A stretch of DNA of 64,000 nucleotides from Metallyticus violacea (lineage: Eukaryota > Arthropoda > Insecta > Mantodea > Metallyticidae): the NCBI GenBank assembly GCA_030762175.1, contig CM060843.1:115101369-115165368 (forward strand), given 5' to 3'. Each line of letters starts with the position of its first letter. Position 1 is the stretch's first letter. A model generated the notes under the pieces. It did no database searches, was not told the origin of the DNA, and saw nothing but the letters and a program-made list of their open reading frames with translations. Of the stretch, positions 47,935 to 60,404 are shown in pieces. The translations under genes were made by a program, and so were the position numbers.

Positions 47935-49457
47935 AACCGGGCATATTCAATGTGGCGCGACACCGTTTCAACACATAAATGGATTAGAAATTAAATATAG
48001 TATATTCAGAGAGTATTTCAGTACAAATTCTACATATAGCAACAACCTGAAGGAGGAGCGAAATATGCTGAGGTGGGAACAGTCAAAAGGTAGAGATTAG
48101 ATGTATTGATTGTAAGCACTGTGAACGCACTAAGATACGCAACAGTCTTTAAGTACATAACGTTAATGAGGGCTTCACAATTTTGGCATCATAGGGTGCC
48201 TAGCGACTAATTTTCAATATCAGGAGAATTATGAATGTGCTACAGTCCCTTGTTAATATAAAATCTATTTAGTCCACTTTTATCAGAATCACACGCGCTA
48301 AACTCAAGTAACTGGATAATTATTTCAAGCATATTGGAAAAATCTAACAATAACCTGTAGTATAGTAAAAAGCATTAGAGCAGATTGCTTCTATCACAAC
48401 GTTTCTTTTTAGCTTATTGCCATCACAATCTCTCTTTGAAATTCCTCCGCCCTTCACATTGAATTCCAACCTCCCTGCTTTAAATTCTGCAACAGCAGCG
48501 TGTCGCATTGTAAAGTGTTGAACAGCCTTTGCTTTCTTTTTTATTTCCTGCCTTTCTCACTCTTCTTTACGTTCTCTTGACTACTGCTGAGCACCCTTCT
48601 TCAAAGCTTAAGGCTTTGGGGAAGTGAAAATAATATTGGCAATATAAGTTAGAGCGACATTTGGGAATCTCGTTTCATTCATCTTTTCTGTCTAAAACTC
48701 TCTTCCACCGCAGCGACCATGATGTATTAAAGTTTTGAATAGAGAAATATGCTCCTAACCATCTACTCTTCATTCTATTGCTTATCCTCTTCTTTGAGAG
48801 GTTCTCATCATCTTCCACAAGCCTGTTTACACTTCAAGCAATCAATATTTAATTTAGGTAGTGATACTCTACAGACAATACTTGAATATTTATGAGTCAA
48901 AGAGGTATAGACCTACATTATGTATTCCAATGCAATGCTCTGAACTTTTGTGTAATGATCCTTTAGGTAAGATGTCGCTTAGGCTTTTTCTTAAGAAAAT
49001 TATATTATAGATGGTAAGATAAAGAAATTTGTAATTTCAATTAAATTACTTTTTAATAAAAGTAATAAAATATAAGTAATTAACTAATTAGAATATATTT
49101 TTTAAATTTTCATTCAGCATTTAACTCAATGAAACTTATTACGTTTTTCAATAAATATATGATTCAAAATATTATCAATTGAAAAGTTTAAACTATTTCA
49201 AGCATTTCTTTATCGAGTTATAGGTTTGTTTTTCTTTTCTTTTCTTTTTTTCCTTTTTTTGTCTTAGATAGTGAGAGAAGTGTTTATTTCAGTCAATTTC
49301 ACTACAGAGGCAGGTAATTTATTACGCATTTAATTTTTTTTCCCCCCCAACTCTCATTTCTAGTTTCATCTGTTTTCATGCATAACGTTACCTTCGATAC
49401 TCACTGAATATTTATTTTTATCACCGTCACTTGTCTTGCTGCCATAGAAGAACTCCA
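47935..49457. other. Non-coding DNA
   Basis: No gag or pol frame follows the LTR, so it is probably solo or the internal region is lost. A pyrimidine-rich patch lies at 48410-48620. Confidence 0.45.
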
Positions 49458-49573
49458 CGAGTTCGAAGTTTAGCGATCTCAAGTGTGACATTTCCTTAGT
49501 GTTTTATCCTTTTCTACTATTATAATTACTGTTAATTTGTTACATTGTTAATAGTGTTACTTTATTTTTATTT

Positions 49574-49605
<32 letters not shown>
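49440..49605 (-). repeat. TA-flanked foldback-like element (copy 3, one arm)
   Basis: On the minus strand this matches the left half of the 36.7-kb element: ends at a TA run, then aataaaaataaagtaacact, acaatgtaacaaattaacag, tagaaaaggataaaacact, cacacttgagatcgc, then the spacer with gaact-cgtg-gagttc. The opposite arm is missing. It shows the spacer and outer left segment are true parts of the family. Confidence 0.65.
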
Positions 49606-49625
<20 letters not shown>

Positions 49626-49640
49626 GGGGGGGGAGGGGGA
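49577..49640 (+). repeat. (TA)n(GA)n(G)n compound simple repeat
   Basis: A TA run passes into about ten GA units and then a G-rich run (gggggggggaggggga). Confidence 0.93.
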
Positions 49641-50740
49641 GAAAAGCAGAAATTAGTAAAACACTGAAGCGGTTACCAAATATTGTGCTTTTAATGGGAA
49701 TATTCTACTGTTTTATTAATTTATGTTTTTCTGTTCTTATTATTTCAGCTACGTGATTCTTAACCAGCTATTTTACTTTTAACTTTAGTATATTACATAT
49801 TAACCCTAATTATGGTAGTATCGATCAAACACCGTAGTTGTAATATTAATACACTGATTTGAATTAAATTCAATTAAAATTGAAAGGATATTTATTCACA
49901 ACATTTTAGCCATTTCGAGTACATTTTGATTTCCTACTGCAGGTTCCAACCATGTTCTCGCGAATTACCGCGATCGATATCAGGACTACAACACTTGTAA
50001 GTTTTACTGTTTCGGCTCTCATATAAGAATGCTTTCCTGGACTACCAGAACTAAATTCTGACAGCAATTGATTCTGTAATATTGTAGTTATTAACCTTAT
50101 GAAAACAATCTTAATGGTTATTGAGCAATTTTCTTGTTATTTCATTCTAATTACGAGTTATATAATCTGACTTTTGGCATTTTTCCAGGACTTTTATAAA
50201 ACTATCGCCGTTTCAAATTATTTTTCTACCAGAGGGAATTTTTTCTTTTAAATTGTGTTCTTTATCGCACTATACTTATATAGTTATCGAAAAGCAAGTA
50301 CTTTATAACTTATTAATATAAGTTAACAGAAAATAAAACTTATTCTTAAAATGTGATATTTGAATATAATAAATGTAAATATTTTTGTAATTATACGAGT
50401 AGCAAGAGCTGGGGCATCAGTATCCTACAAATATCAGAAAACTGAATAAAACAAAAACAAAAACAAAAAAAAAAAAAAAGCTTTGAAAGTGCACTATTCA
50501 TATTAATTATAATTTGTATATAAATTATATATCTCTTTGTAAGATACAAAGTTTGAACTAGGCTCATTTTGGAGCAGAATTAACTTGTAATTTAAATTTA
50601 CTTAATTGAAAATCCTTCTTATAGACTAACTCTAGATATTACAGTAGGTTAAGTGTAATACGAAAAGTTATTTCTGGCATGCATCCGCAGCTGAGCGAAA
50701 CAGAGTCAAGGTCACACTAATGTTTGCAATAATAATGCTT
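49641..50740. other. A+T-rich non-coding DNA
   Basis: Nothing recognised; a short A-rich run lies at 50450-50478. Confidence 0.5.
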
Positions 50741-50751
50741 CCTTGTTGATG
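50741..50751. repeat. Target-site duplication of SINE-B copy 6 (left)
   Basis: CCTTGTTGATG, repeated at 51046-51056. Confidence 0.9.
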
Positions 50752-51045
50752 CTTTTTGTTGTTGTTGTTGTTGTTGTTGTTGTTTTATTTACGGACGCTC
50801 TTTAACAGCTCAGGTCATCAGCGTCCCATTCAATTCAGAGCGTTAAACAGCCGACAAATTTTGCTCAGAGGCCTCTATTTCAGGCTTGAGGTTCTTTTTC
50901 GTGCCGTAAATGTACGGCACGGGACCCACGGCTTTACCTCCCTTCGGAAGGAAGCCATACTTAGGATTTTTATACCTGAAAAAATCCATCGGTCCTGGCC
51001 GGGTTCGAACCCGCGATCTTGGGTTTAGGAGGCAAGTATGGTAAC
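50752..51045 (-). mobile_element. tRNA-derived SINE, family B (copy 6) with target duplication
   Basis: Bracketed by the 11-bp direct repeat CCTTGTTGATG at 50741-50751 and 51046-51056. On the minus strand it starts inside the A box (ttaccatacttgcctcc), has a perfect B box (GGGTTCGAACCC), and runs through the hairpin gtgccgta-catt-tacggcac to an (AAC)n tail of about eight units. The first ~20 bases of the head are absent, and since the target duplication abuts the truncation, the truncation happened during insertion. Well preserved and probably recent. Confidence 0.94.
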
Positions 51046-51056
51046 CCTTGTTGATG

Positions 51057-52825
51057 GGCAGCATGGAAAGTCGGTGACTTTATTGTAATGAAAGACAGTG
51101 TTATTATCTTTATAATTTTATAACGCATTTTCTAGTTAAGATATCAATACAACTCAGGTCTTTGAGTTATTACAGGCTTTGGTGCGCCAGTGTGCTAATG
51201 CAGTAACTTTTAATGTTATATATTGTATTGAAATGTTACCAATATAAAGAGAAGAATATAGTCTACAGGAATAACTCATGTAATATAGAATAACTTTAAG
51301 ATAATATCACGGATGAAGTACAGAAACAGAACTATTACAAGATTTATTAAAATGAGCTATAAATGTGTGATTGCAGATGACCATCACTTCGTTATGCAAT
51401 AAATCTAATCTTGTCAAAAGTTCTGCGATTGCAAATGTGGGTGTATTGTCCATAACTGGCATAACGCTCGCCATAGGCCAAAAATAAGTCTGTACTACAT
51501 GGACGCTGAGGGGAAAGTAGTTCTCAAAGTATTTTAGATTAGACAAGCTTGGGAGTTCTGATATGGGAACAAAATGTGGGAGCTTGAGAGTATATTTCGT
51601 AGACAGGGAAGTCCAGGCTGGTAAACTTTCATTAGGTTTATTTGCATGAAATTTTATGCATGTGCCTTGTAAAGTTTCTTAAAGTTAAATTTTGAAATGT
51701 CAAATTGACTCTCTTTTTGTTTACATTGTGAAAGGAAATCTTACATTCATATGTATTAGTTGTGAGATATATTTAAAATGTTTATTATTATACTCAATTT
51801 TATTAATCAATGCACTCTAAGATAAAATTTCTATACGAATATCTATTGAAGTGAAGGATGAAAAAGTATTAAAATATTAGTTGCTTTGGGCAACATTTGA
51901 GTGTTCGGGACATTTTTGAAAACTAAGAAAAAAAGACATTTTTTTCAGAAAAACAGAATAGAATTCGTTCAGAAGAGGAGCTTACATAACCGAATTTGTG
52001 AGCATGAAAGATACAAATCATACCTTAGAAGTTATTATGGAGGTTAACCCCTTCTTCACATGTGTTATCTCCATTATTCTTTGAATGCCCTTGGCACTTT
52101 AAACAGCAGATCTTTTCTCAAATATAGCTTGGATAATTAGAGTTTGGTTTTCATGTAGCCAGTTAGTAAAATGTTTCAAAGGAAACGTTGCCTCAAAGCA
52201 ACGACAATGAAGTGTTTAAGGATTTTTGTGTTCTACCTATTTTTATGTTTGGACATGAGCTTTCTTTTTTAGCTAGAGATTAATATGATTACTTTTCCAA
52301 TGCTTACGATTTCAGGAACTTTAATGATATTATATATATCATGTGGAAAGTATAATTCTTCAGAGAACATTTCCAGGTGATAGAGGATGAACTTAAGGAG
52401 GTGAGCGAGATTTGTTATGTTATTGTTAGAATCTTCTTCACAGTGTGATCTATAGCCCTTTTAGCTCCTAAACTTCACGAAAAACTTAAGAGAGCCTTAT
52501 AAAGCGCTGGAAGATAAATCCAAACCTCTTCCGAGCTACTTTCATGAAGTACTTAAATCATCTGTGGTACCGGTCAAGAAACGTATTGCCCCAAAATCAT
52601 TTGGTGAAGTTATGCTTGGAAAAATACGAAAAGAAAAAATTATAAATAAATAAATAAGAAAGTAAAACAAATAAAGAGGTGCTCCTTGCGTAGCTCTATT
52701 AGACTTTGAAAAGAACAAAAGTATTTTTGAAAGTAAACAAAGAAAAAAGGCGCACTAGATGTTTTTTCAGCACTCAAAGTTTGTCAGTAGCTTAATTGTA
52801 TTTTAATATGTGGGGAGTTATATAT
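51057..52825. other. A+T-rich non-coding DNA
   Basis: A 79-codon minus-strand frame (51307-51546; contains ENYFPLSVHVVQTYFWP) is unrecognised. Nothing else seen. Confidence 0.45.
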
Positions 52826-53050
52826 GAGGGCTATTCAATAAAGAATGATTATATTTGTTCTACAGGCATAATTTCTAGTACAAAAGCTTTATTTTACAAT
52901 ATTTTGTTAGCATAATGTAACAAATCTGTAATTATTGTAACCTGTATTGATGTACAGGTCGTACTAGTTTCATTTTTGTCACTTCCGGTCTCCGCCTGTG
53001 AGAGGTGTGCAAGTTGATATATATTCAGCAAAATAGAGGTGATCCGCGAC
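52826..53050 (+). mobile_element. Possible terminus of a mariner-type element
   Basis: Begins gagggctattcaataaagaa, the style of terminus common in mariner-type transposons, and is followed by about 200 bases without coding potential. No matching inverted terminus was found, and the nearby 53.6-kb remnant has a different end, so this is tentative. Confidence 0.25.
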
Positions 53051-53627
53051 TAACAATATCCTGCTTTAAGTTCTGCTTTTGTCTCAACAAATCATTTAGC
53101 TGAGGCCTATAACATTTCATAGGAGCCCTAAGGAGAATTCGATCTTCCTATACAATTAATTAATTTAATTTACATGCTATTTAAACTTTTCCAAAAGCTA
53201 TGAAGTTTAACCTAAGAGTCCAAATGTGGCAAGTGCGAATGTAGTTATGTGGAACATATCTCTATCTCCTGGTAAAACATACAGCCAAGCGTTGCATTTA
53301 GAAGATGAGGCCTGTAGTGCTGCAAAAACCAGTCACAAATGTTAGACAGAGAGTGCATCTATTACTAGCCAGACCTACGCCAATTTCTAGTGACAGGAGT
53401 TAGTCGGTGCCTTAATCTGCATCACTGGTGCCCAGAGTTGTTATATGAGTGAACCAAAATAAACGCTTGCACTCCTTTCAGTGGCCATTGTAACCTATCG
53501 AAAATGTCATGTCCTTCAATATCGGTGCCATGGTTCTCTTGCTTCTACAGCGTAAATGGATCGTCAGTTTTAATGAATACGCCTAATTTTTTTCTGTATA
53601 ACAAAAATAGTGAAATGTGTTATAGGA

Positions 53628-53880
53628 GGGTAGGTCCATAAGTTTCCGGCCTAACCATTTTCTAGGTGTGATAAAGACAAAAACTTCACTTTTCAACATA
53701 GTTACCCTTTATTGCAATATACTTTTTAATCCCCCACCTAAAAATAGTCGAAGTATTGTCTGCAAAATGGGCATAAACAGCATCCATCACTTTTTAGTCA
53801 CAACTAAAGTTCCTTCCTCGAAGATCATTCTTGAGTTTTCAGAAGAGGAAATAGCAACGTTCCACTTTTACTAGAAAACT
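53628..53880 (-). pseudogene. mariner transposase C-terminus and 3' end
   Basis: The minus-strand frame reads KLKNDLRGRNFSCD, stop, KVMDAVYAHF, then IKKYIAIKGNYVEK with a stop at 53688-53686. This is the mariner C-terminal block (LKDDLRGRHF, the DEEV segment, and the final KCI-GDYVEK). After the stop about 50 bases lead to tccataagtttccggcc-type sequence resembling a transposon end (plus-strand 53628-53656). Upstream catalytic parts are not recognisable. It is a different lineage from the 17.8-kb fragment. Confidence 0.72.
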
Positions 53881-56666
53881 GTTCCATAACAAGTTGACAC
53901 GCGCCAACTGGTAGGCCATAATCGCCTGGACAAAACACCAATGAAAATACATTATAAGCCTTTCGTTAAACGACAAACAGGGCATTACCGGTAGAAATCA
54001 ATCTAATTATCTGTACATATAGATAAAATAAACCTTGATGGTTTTGGCCTTCAGCACAAATGAGGAAGGTCCAATTCTTGAAAAATACTTCAAATCTCTT
54101 ATCCAGTTTGTGAATGGGCAATGGTACCTAGGTTGTACCTAGGTGGTGATGATAAATGATGTCACTGAATCTACGAATATTTTTCTCTGTATTACGGGAA
54201 ATGTGATTGGGCGCTGGAAGGACCTCAGCAATTAATCATGACGTGTTTAAGGAATTCATATTTATATATCAAATTGTTTAGATTAAGTTAAGTATCTAAC
54301 CTTGATCATCTTTAGGTACCATAAGATTGAATTTAGATATATCATTCCAATTGTTATTAATTTTTAGGCTATAGATAGGACAAATAAAAGGATAGACTGT
54401 TGGAATTTTTCTCCGGTTTGTCAGCCACCAAATGCGTCATTTTATTTACTACACAATAAAACTGTAGTTTTACTATTTATGCATGCACCGTGCATCTTTG
54501 ATACTATCGTAATACAGTATCTTATCTAAAGGCTCCTATATCATCGCCCTATGTAACCAACACAGTTACGTCATAAGCATACACGCACATTCAGTGGGAT
54601 ATTAGCAATTAGCATTCCAGGCAATGATCTCTTAAGTCGGCTAGATCTGATGAGGTTTATCGATAACAGTTACATTGGTACTTAGTTACGAATGTCAGTC
54701 TTCGCAGTTAGCATGATATTGTGGTTTGGAAACAACTAACAATACGAATACATATCAGTAGTTATTGAGACATTATTTCAAGAAGACGGAAAGTCCAAAC
54801 TGATAATTTCTGGACCTCCATTGAGACTGTTAGTCTCTCAAAAACATACACAAAAAACACACATATTGTGTTTCTGCAGACATATAGGTCAGCCGTTTAT
54901 GTAAGTATCGCCACAGTCTCTGTACTTTGTCCAGGAGTACATTTGTCTTCACTAAAAGATTCTTGATCAAGCCACATTAATTTCTGTCATTTATTATTGC
55001 TGTCTTTCAGAGTAACAACTACATCCTGATTTATTTTGTTTGACAAAGCTTCTTTTATTCTCATATATAAATTACTTTACATTCCAATGTTTATGTAACT
55101 GTTTTCTTTTGTTGCTGTCACAATTACTCAGATCTGTGTCAAAACTCGAGCATTTATAAAGCAAGCCCCTCATTAGCTTTTTGTTCATAACTTGAATGTA
55201 ATTAAATAAGTTAATATTTTGCATACTTTCAATCACAGAAAACAATAAAAAAACGAAAGTCTAGCAAAACGTCGACCACTGCCTCTCCGGGTATGTGATC
55301 TCTCACAGACTAATTCTTTCCAAGTTTTATATAATCACCTATATTCATTTCAGCATTATAGTTCTACAACTGCACAAAATTAAATGTAAATTGACACCAT
55401 TGGAGAGATATTATCAGGGATGTATTGCACACACTATATGACACTTTGAATTACTGAATTCAGAACCATTATCAGCCCCAATTCAAATGCAAGCTACTGC
55501 ATAATCAGTCAGGTCTGGAGGTGTAAATTAGACGTGGGAAAACTGCCAAATACCTGCTGTTGTGAGCAGGAGCAGATCTGCAGCATGAAATGCAGTATAC
55601 GTGTTTAAAATATTCTGTAAAATCTCCAGTCATCGTTGGTGCAGTGTTACTTGCATTGTTAAATATCAATGCTCTCTTCAATGGATTAAAAGTAGCCACT
55701 ACAAAGTGAGCCGCTTTCATCTGCTGCACAGCGAATAATTCGGTAGTATGCACAGTACTCATTATTATTATTATCATCATCATCATCATATCATAATGTT
55801 GGTGCAGTTGGTGAAATTTAAATTCACCTCTAATTTTCAAATAGTCAGTTGTTAACTATCTTGCACCAACTCTCCAGTTCTTCCTTAATGACAAGAGAGC
55901 AAAACAAGGAAATATGGCTATACACTATACGGGTATATAAACGAGAGTTGTTATTAATTTAATATTGAGAGAATTCTTTCTAATTTTTGTTGAGAAGAAC
56001 ACTTAAAACAACATATAAAGTTTTATAATTTGAAAAATATTATTATTGTCCTCTATCACAGTATTCATATAATATTAATTTTCCTATATAGTAATGTTCG
56101 CATAGAACATTTGCTTAAATTGTATATTGTTATGTTAAAAAAGAGATTGATAGAAGTGAATGAAAACTGATGCTTACATGTGAATCATAGATATAATTAA
56201 TATTATCTAGAACGCCCTCATGAATTCTAATTTAGAATATCAAATAAAAGAATAGACCAACTAAATCTTATGTGTTTCGTCTTTGAAAAACAACTGCCTG
56301 CTGCAACTAGAGTACCATATAATATTACAATACCATTCTAAATCAAAACACCTGCTGTAAAATGTGTTTTTTTTTTTCAGGAAACCCATCAAGCTGGATA
56401 ACTTTTTCAATTAATAGGTATAGATGATAAGCTAAAAGAAGTCAACTGCGCCGTGGCTGAAATATTAACAAAAAGTAAATAAATCTAAAATATTTTCCAA
56501 ATCTGTGATTTCACCTGCATGTTCTAAAACTGTAAAAATATTTGTTAAATGTTTTTGAAAAAAAGTTTAAAAAATCCCTCTCCTCTTAAGATATGTCTAA
56601 AAAACTAGGATATAAGTTGTATTTAAAAGTTTATCAGTTTAAATATTTTCTTATAGTAAGGTGGTA
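53881..56666. other. A+T-rich non-coding DNA
   Basis: The 111-codon minus-strand frame at 55505-55840 includes an ATC/ATG microsatellite (MMMMMIIII) and no recognised domain. No other feature. Confidence 0.5.
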
Positions 56667-56935
56667 GTCGGTCCTGGCGGTGTAGTGGTAACCATACTTG
56701 CCTTCTAAACCAAAGATCGTCGATAGATTTTTTTCGAAGGCAAAAATCCTAAGTATGTCTTCCTTTGGCAGGGAAGTAAATCCGTGGGTCCCGTGTCGTA
56801 TATTTACGGCACAATAAAGAACCTCAAGCCTGAAAGAAGAGGCCTCTGAGCAAACTTTGCCGCCGTTTTATGCCCTGAATTGAATAGGACGCTGATGATC
56901 TGAGATGTTAAAGAGCGTCCATAAATAAACAAAAA
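56667..56935 (+). mobile_element. tRNA-derived SINE, family B (copy 7, full length)
   Basis: Head gtcggtcctggcggtgtagtgg, loop ttgccttctaa, a damaged B box region (gatcgtcgatagattt), then tcctttggcagggaagtaaa, the hairpin segment (gtgtcgtatatttacggcac), gaacctcaagcctg, and tail gagcgtccataaataaacaa. Target duplications are not clear. The loss of the B box would block Pol III initiation. Confidence 0.88.
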
Positions 56936-58849
56936 CAATAAATGGTAAATTGGTAATTTATTACAAGAGCATCACAAAAATGTTACATGAACAAAAGAAT
57001 TTACTTTAATCATAATAATGATCATATTTCTTGAATTTAGTAAACGTCAATTGGATGGTGCAGACTTATCATGGAAACGGAATCCCTACATGTTAGAATG
57101 TAAAAGTTTTGTTGAACTGCTCATTAGTAATGCAAAAGAACTCCCTTTTTTCTTAGAGAAGCACGTGTTTAGGTCATTCATTTCTGAATTTGCAGAAACG
57201 GTGCGGCATAGCGCTCTTTCAATAAAAGTAAATAAATAATTTAGAATAGGTATAGCATTAATTAAATGTATGCTTACAACCACTGTAGTCTGCAATGAAT
57301 TATATTTACGACGGCGTGTACTATCATTTTTTAACTACTTCAAGTGGAACATTTAATTCAAAATCTGAAATATCACTTTCCTTGCCATAATAATTTTTGC
57401 AATAACGTTTTTCTTGCATATTATTATACATGTGTAAATAAATTTTACAAAAAGTCAGAAAATATTCTCAGGTGACAAAATCAATCAGCAGGAGCTCACT
57501 GCCCAAGATGAAAATAAGTTGGTTTAATGAGCAGGTGAAGAATGGCCTAAGTTTGAAATTCCAACACTTTCAGTTAGACTCTAAATATTGTGGGTCACTG
57601 CTGCAAACCACTATTCTGTTTCGAAACAGGCTATAAGAGTTTTTTCTCTTTCCATATATATATAATATATTTTAAGAAGATGAATTTTTAGCAGAACAAA
57701 AATTATTACAAGATTATGAGCCATTCTGTCACAAATTTAAAATTCAATGAAAATTTGGACCTCAAAATTCACATTAATTTTTCATTAGCATCATATCATC
57801 TTCCTTTACAAGCAGTACACTTTAGGCTAAACATGATGTTGGCTCATCCAGCTCATTTTAGATCATTTAGGCTTTCGTTTTCTCGCTTGGATGTACTAAA
57901 GAACATTCGTATGTATCTCTTGATGGAATCTACATTATCTACTATCTCTACGTTCCTTATATTCTCTTGTTTATTCACAGTATTTTCTTTTCCCCATTAT
58001 TTCCTCATTTCAATGTTACTCCAGGCGCAAAATTAAATGATGTCTCTGAACTTCTTATTTCTTTTTGAACTCAAAGAAAGGTATAATATGCTTTTTTCCC
58101 CCAAATGGTTTGTTTAAAATAAGGAATGGGAGTCTCATTTATTAACAACTGATCCCATTTATTTATCGCAATTATAAATAAATGTATTTAGCATTTATTT
58201 GTTGTTATAATAAAGTTGGAATTTTAGACCTGCTAATGACTTTGGAGTCATAAGATCGTAGGTTCCCCAATCTATAAATTACCAATTACTAGATCCTGGT
58301 TACGTTCTCAGTTGGACAAATTGCGTGGTAATATTTTTAAAGCCCATCTAAAATTTGAAAGGAAGAAATAAAGAAAATATGCTCTAAGAAAACTAACAAA
58401 TATATCGCAACTTTTACCACAGCTAATGCAGAATGGAGCGTTTCGTAATCTACACAAGCTTTTGTAACTATTATAAATTTCGGCTTTCATGAACGGCGTT
58501 GTAACTATTTGGATTTATCATTACCAGTATATTTTGCCACGATCATTATTCTATATTAATCTTAAAACTAAAACTTTTTCTTACGCCACGATCGACATCA
58601 TCAGTGGACTGAAAATCTCTTTCTATCGAAGAAATCTACGGTTTTTAAATCAATTTAAAACATTTGCCATGACATAATGGCCCATCATTATACATCACAA
58701 TAATAACTATAAATTTATTTTACAATTTAAAACTACTTCGTACTTTTGGGTTTGCATTGTTTGTGGAAAGTAACGTTTCCAATGCGAACAGATAACAGCA
58801 AGCCAATGATCAAAGCAGCAATTATCTAATTCTTTATTTCAGTTCTTGA
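56936..58849. other. A+T-rich non-coding DNA
   Basis: A 106-codon frame (57716-58036) and a 73-codon frame (57018-57239) are unrecognised and lack supporting signals. A degenerate tRNA-like phrase lies at 58232-58275. Confidence 0.5.
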
Positions 58850-58859
58850 AATCTTTGCA

Positions 58860-59300
58860 CTCAGGTTAAAAACATTCTTTCATATATCCCCAGAGTAAGT
58901 AGTCCAGGCTTAGTCTAGTGATCTCGCAGACCAAAGAGTGTCACCAAAACTAGAAGTAGTGCGACTAGTAAACAATTCCCACAGTGTGCTCATGCTAAAG
59001 TGAAAAGTGTGCGCCGTGGCTCCATCTTGTTGATACAAATTTTTACCGTTTAGGAATGGCTATTCTTTTCACCATTTACGATTATCGTGAATAGTTGTTC
59101 ATCCATCGTGTCATTTAAAAATATTGGCAGATATTTTCCATCATTCTTAACGCCACACCAAATAATATCTTTTTCTATACTCCGGCCTTTCAATAGTTTC
59201 CAGAGAGTTATATGGTGGCCAATACCAACATTTTTTGTTTGCTTGCGTACTTGTCAAATGAAAGTTGACTTCAATCTGTCATCATTTGGGAATTAAGCAA
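58860..59300 (-). pseudogene. Tc1/mariner-superfamily transposase, catalytic-domain remnant
   Basis: Minus-strand pieces in order: FTIIVNGEKNSHS (about 59.08 kb), NLYQQDGATAHTF with the catalytic Asp codon at 59024-59026, TLWELF, FGDTLWSARSLD, and, in a shifted frame, DYLLWGYMKECF with the last catalytic Asp at 58902-58904. This is the core of an insect transposase with the pattern YFQQDGA...WPARSPDL...DYFLWGYLK. Frame changes and stops disable it. Termini were not located. It differs from the elements at 18 and 44 kb, whose C-terminus reads LDFYLWG. Confidence 0.75.
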
Positions 59301-59510
59301 TTCAAGAGCTCCTCTATTTGGCGCAGTAAGGCCTGAGATATACACGTAAGATCTTGTCACGCTTATTTAACCTTCGAACAATGTGCATTTTGTATGAATG
59401 GAAGTTATATCCATGTGCAACATCCTATACAAGCTTGTCGTTTTGGTTTACAATGTCAGAACCTGACATCGAGCAGTGTTGAGTACTATGGACAGCGAAG
59501 AAAGGCAATT

Positions 59511-60404
59511 TGTACCCCCCGCGGCCCTCATACGCACGCATTACCAAGAGTAAATACCTATAGATAAGTCAAGTAGTAATAAATATTTAAATATATAGCT
59601 TGTAATAACAAATAGGAACATCTCATGTATTACAAAAATGCATTCATGGCTACCTGGACGTATAACTCTATGACAATTGGGAAAAGTTTGCCTTTTGTCA
59701 TCTTTTGTGTTTCTTCTGCTGGTAATGACTGGGGCAATGGGTCTCTCTATTGTGAAAAAGTTAAATGCATGCAGGTGGCCAAACAATAGATCCTTTGTAT
59801 CTTAGTTGCTGAAGATGCTTCAAAATTCGTCAAAGGTAGAAGGTAAACAGGTATCGACGATGATATCATTACATTGTAAGATCATGAACTCCCCAACAAG
59901 GGATCAAAGAGGCGATTAATTTAAAGTAAGTGCGTTTGGGAGCTCAAGAGTTCACCAACAGTATTTAAATATTTTAAAGGCTGAAGAAGCCGTGGGCGCT
60001 ATCTGTGAACCCTGTGAGCTTTTGTAACCATGTGGCAACGTTTTGAATTTCGTATATAAGGGGAAACAACTTTGCAAAAGCAGGTTTTTGATGATCAACT
60101 TCGCTTTACCAGAGGCACTAGACGAAAGGCACACTGATGAAATTTCAAGCAGCATATGTAGCACGCGTCATCGAAGTCACAGAGGTAACAAACCAGGTGG
60201 CCGATAACTAAATGTAATGTGATTAAACATCTGAATGGGTTCAATGAAGCAAGGTTGTGTGATTTAAGCCACCTTCTTTCATCTCCCTCCTCCCGTGACC
60301 AATATGAAAGGCGACTTCGAGCCCCTGAACAACCCGGGTTATGAAGTGAGACCCTCGGGTACATCCAACGATAACTTCAACATCTACATATAAAAAACGC
60401 TTCA
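59511..60404 (+). mobile_element. LTR of a retrotransposon (LTR-B copy 2)
   Basis: An ~890-bp segment starting TGTACCCCCCGCGG and ending ...CGCTTCA, aligned along its length with 47032-47934 at perhaps four-fifths identity by eye. Here the TATA box is well preserved (TATATAAG at 60053-60060), while the AATAAA of copy 1 has become aatatg. Same orientation as copy 1, with 11.6 kb between. No primer-binding site or target duplication was recognised. Minus-strand open frames across it are by-products. Confidence 0.7.
60053..60060 (+). promoter_or_regulatory. TATA box of LTR-B copy 2
   Basis: TATATAAG at the position where copy 1 has the weaker tatattaa. Confidence 0.5.

Noticed and set aside
55505..55840. 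111-codon minus-strand open frame
   Set aside because: Includes a microsatellite-encoded Met/Ile run and shows no family similarity I can name.
58232..58275. tRNA-like phrase (gactttggagtcataagatc, then ggttcccc)
   Set aside because: No acceptor-stem pairing and no SINE body after it; too degenerate to call.
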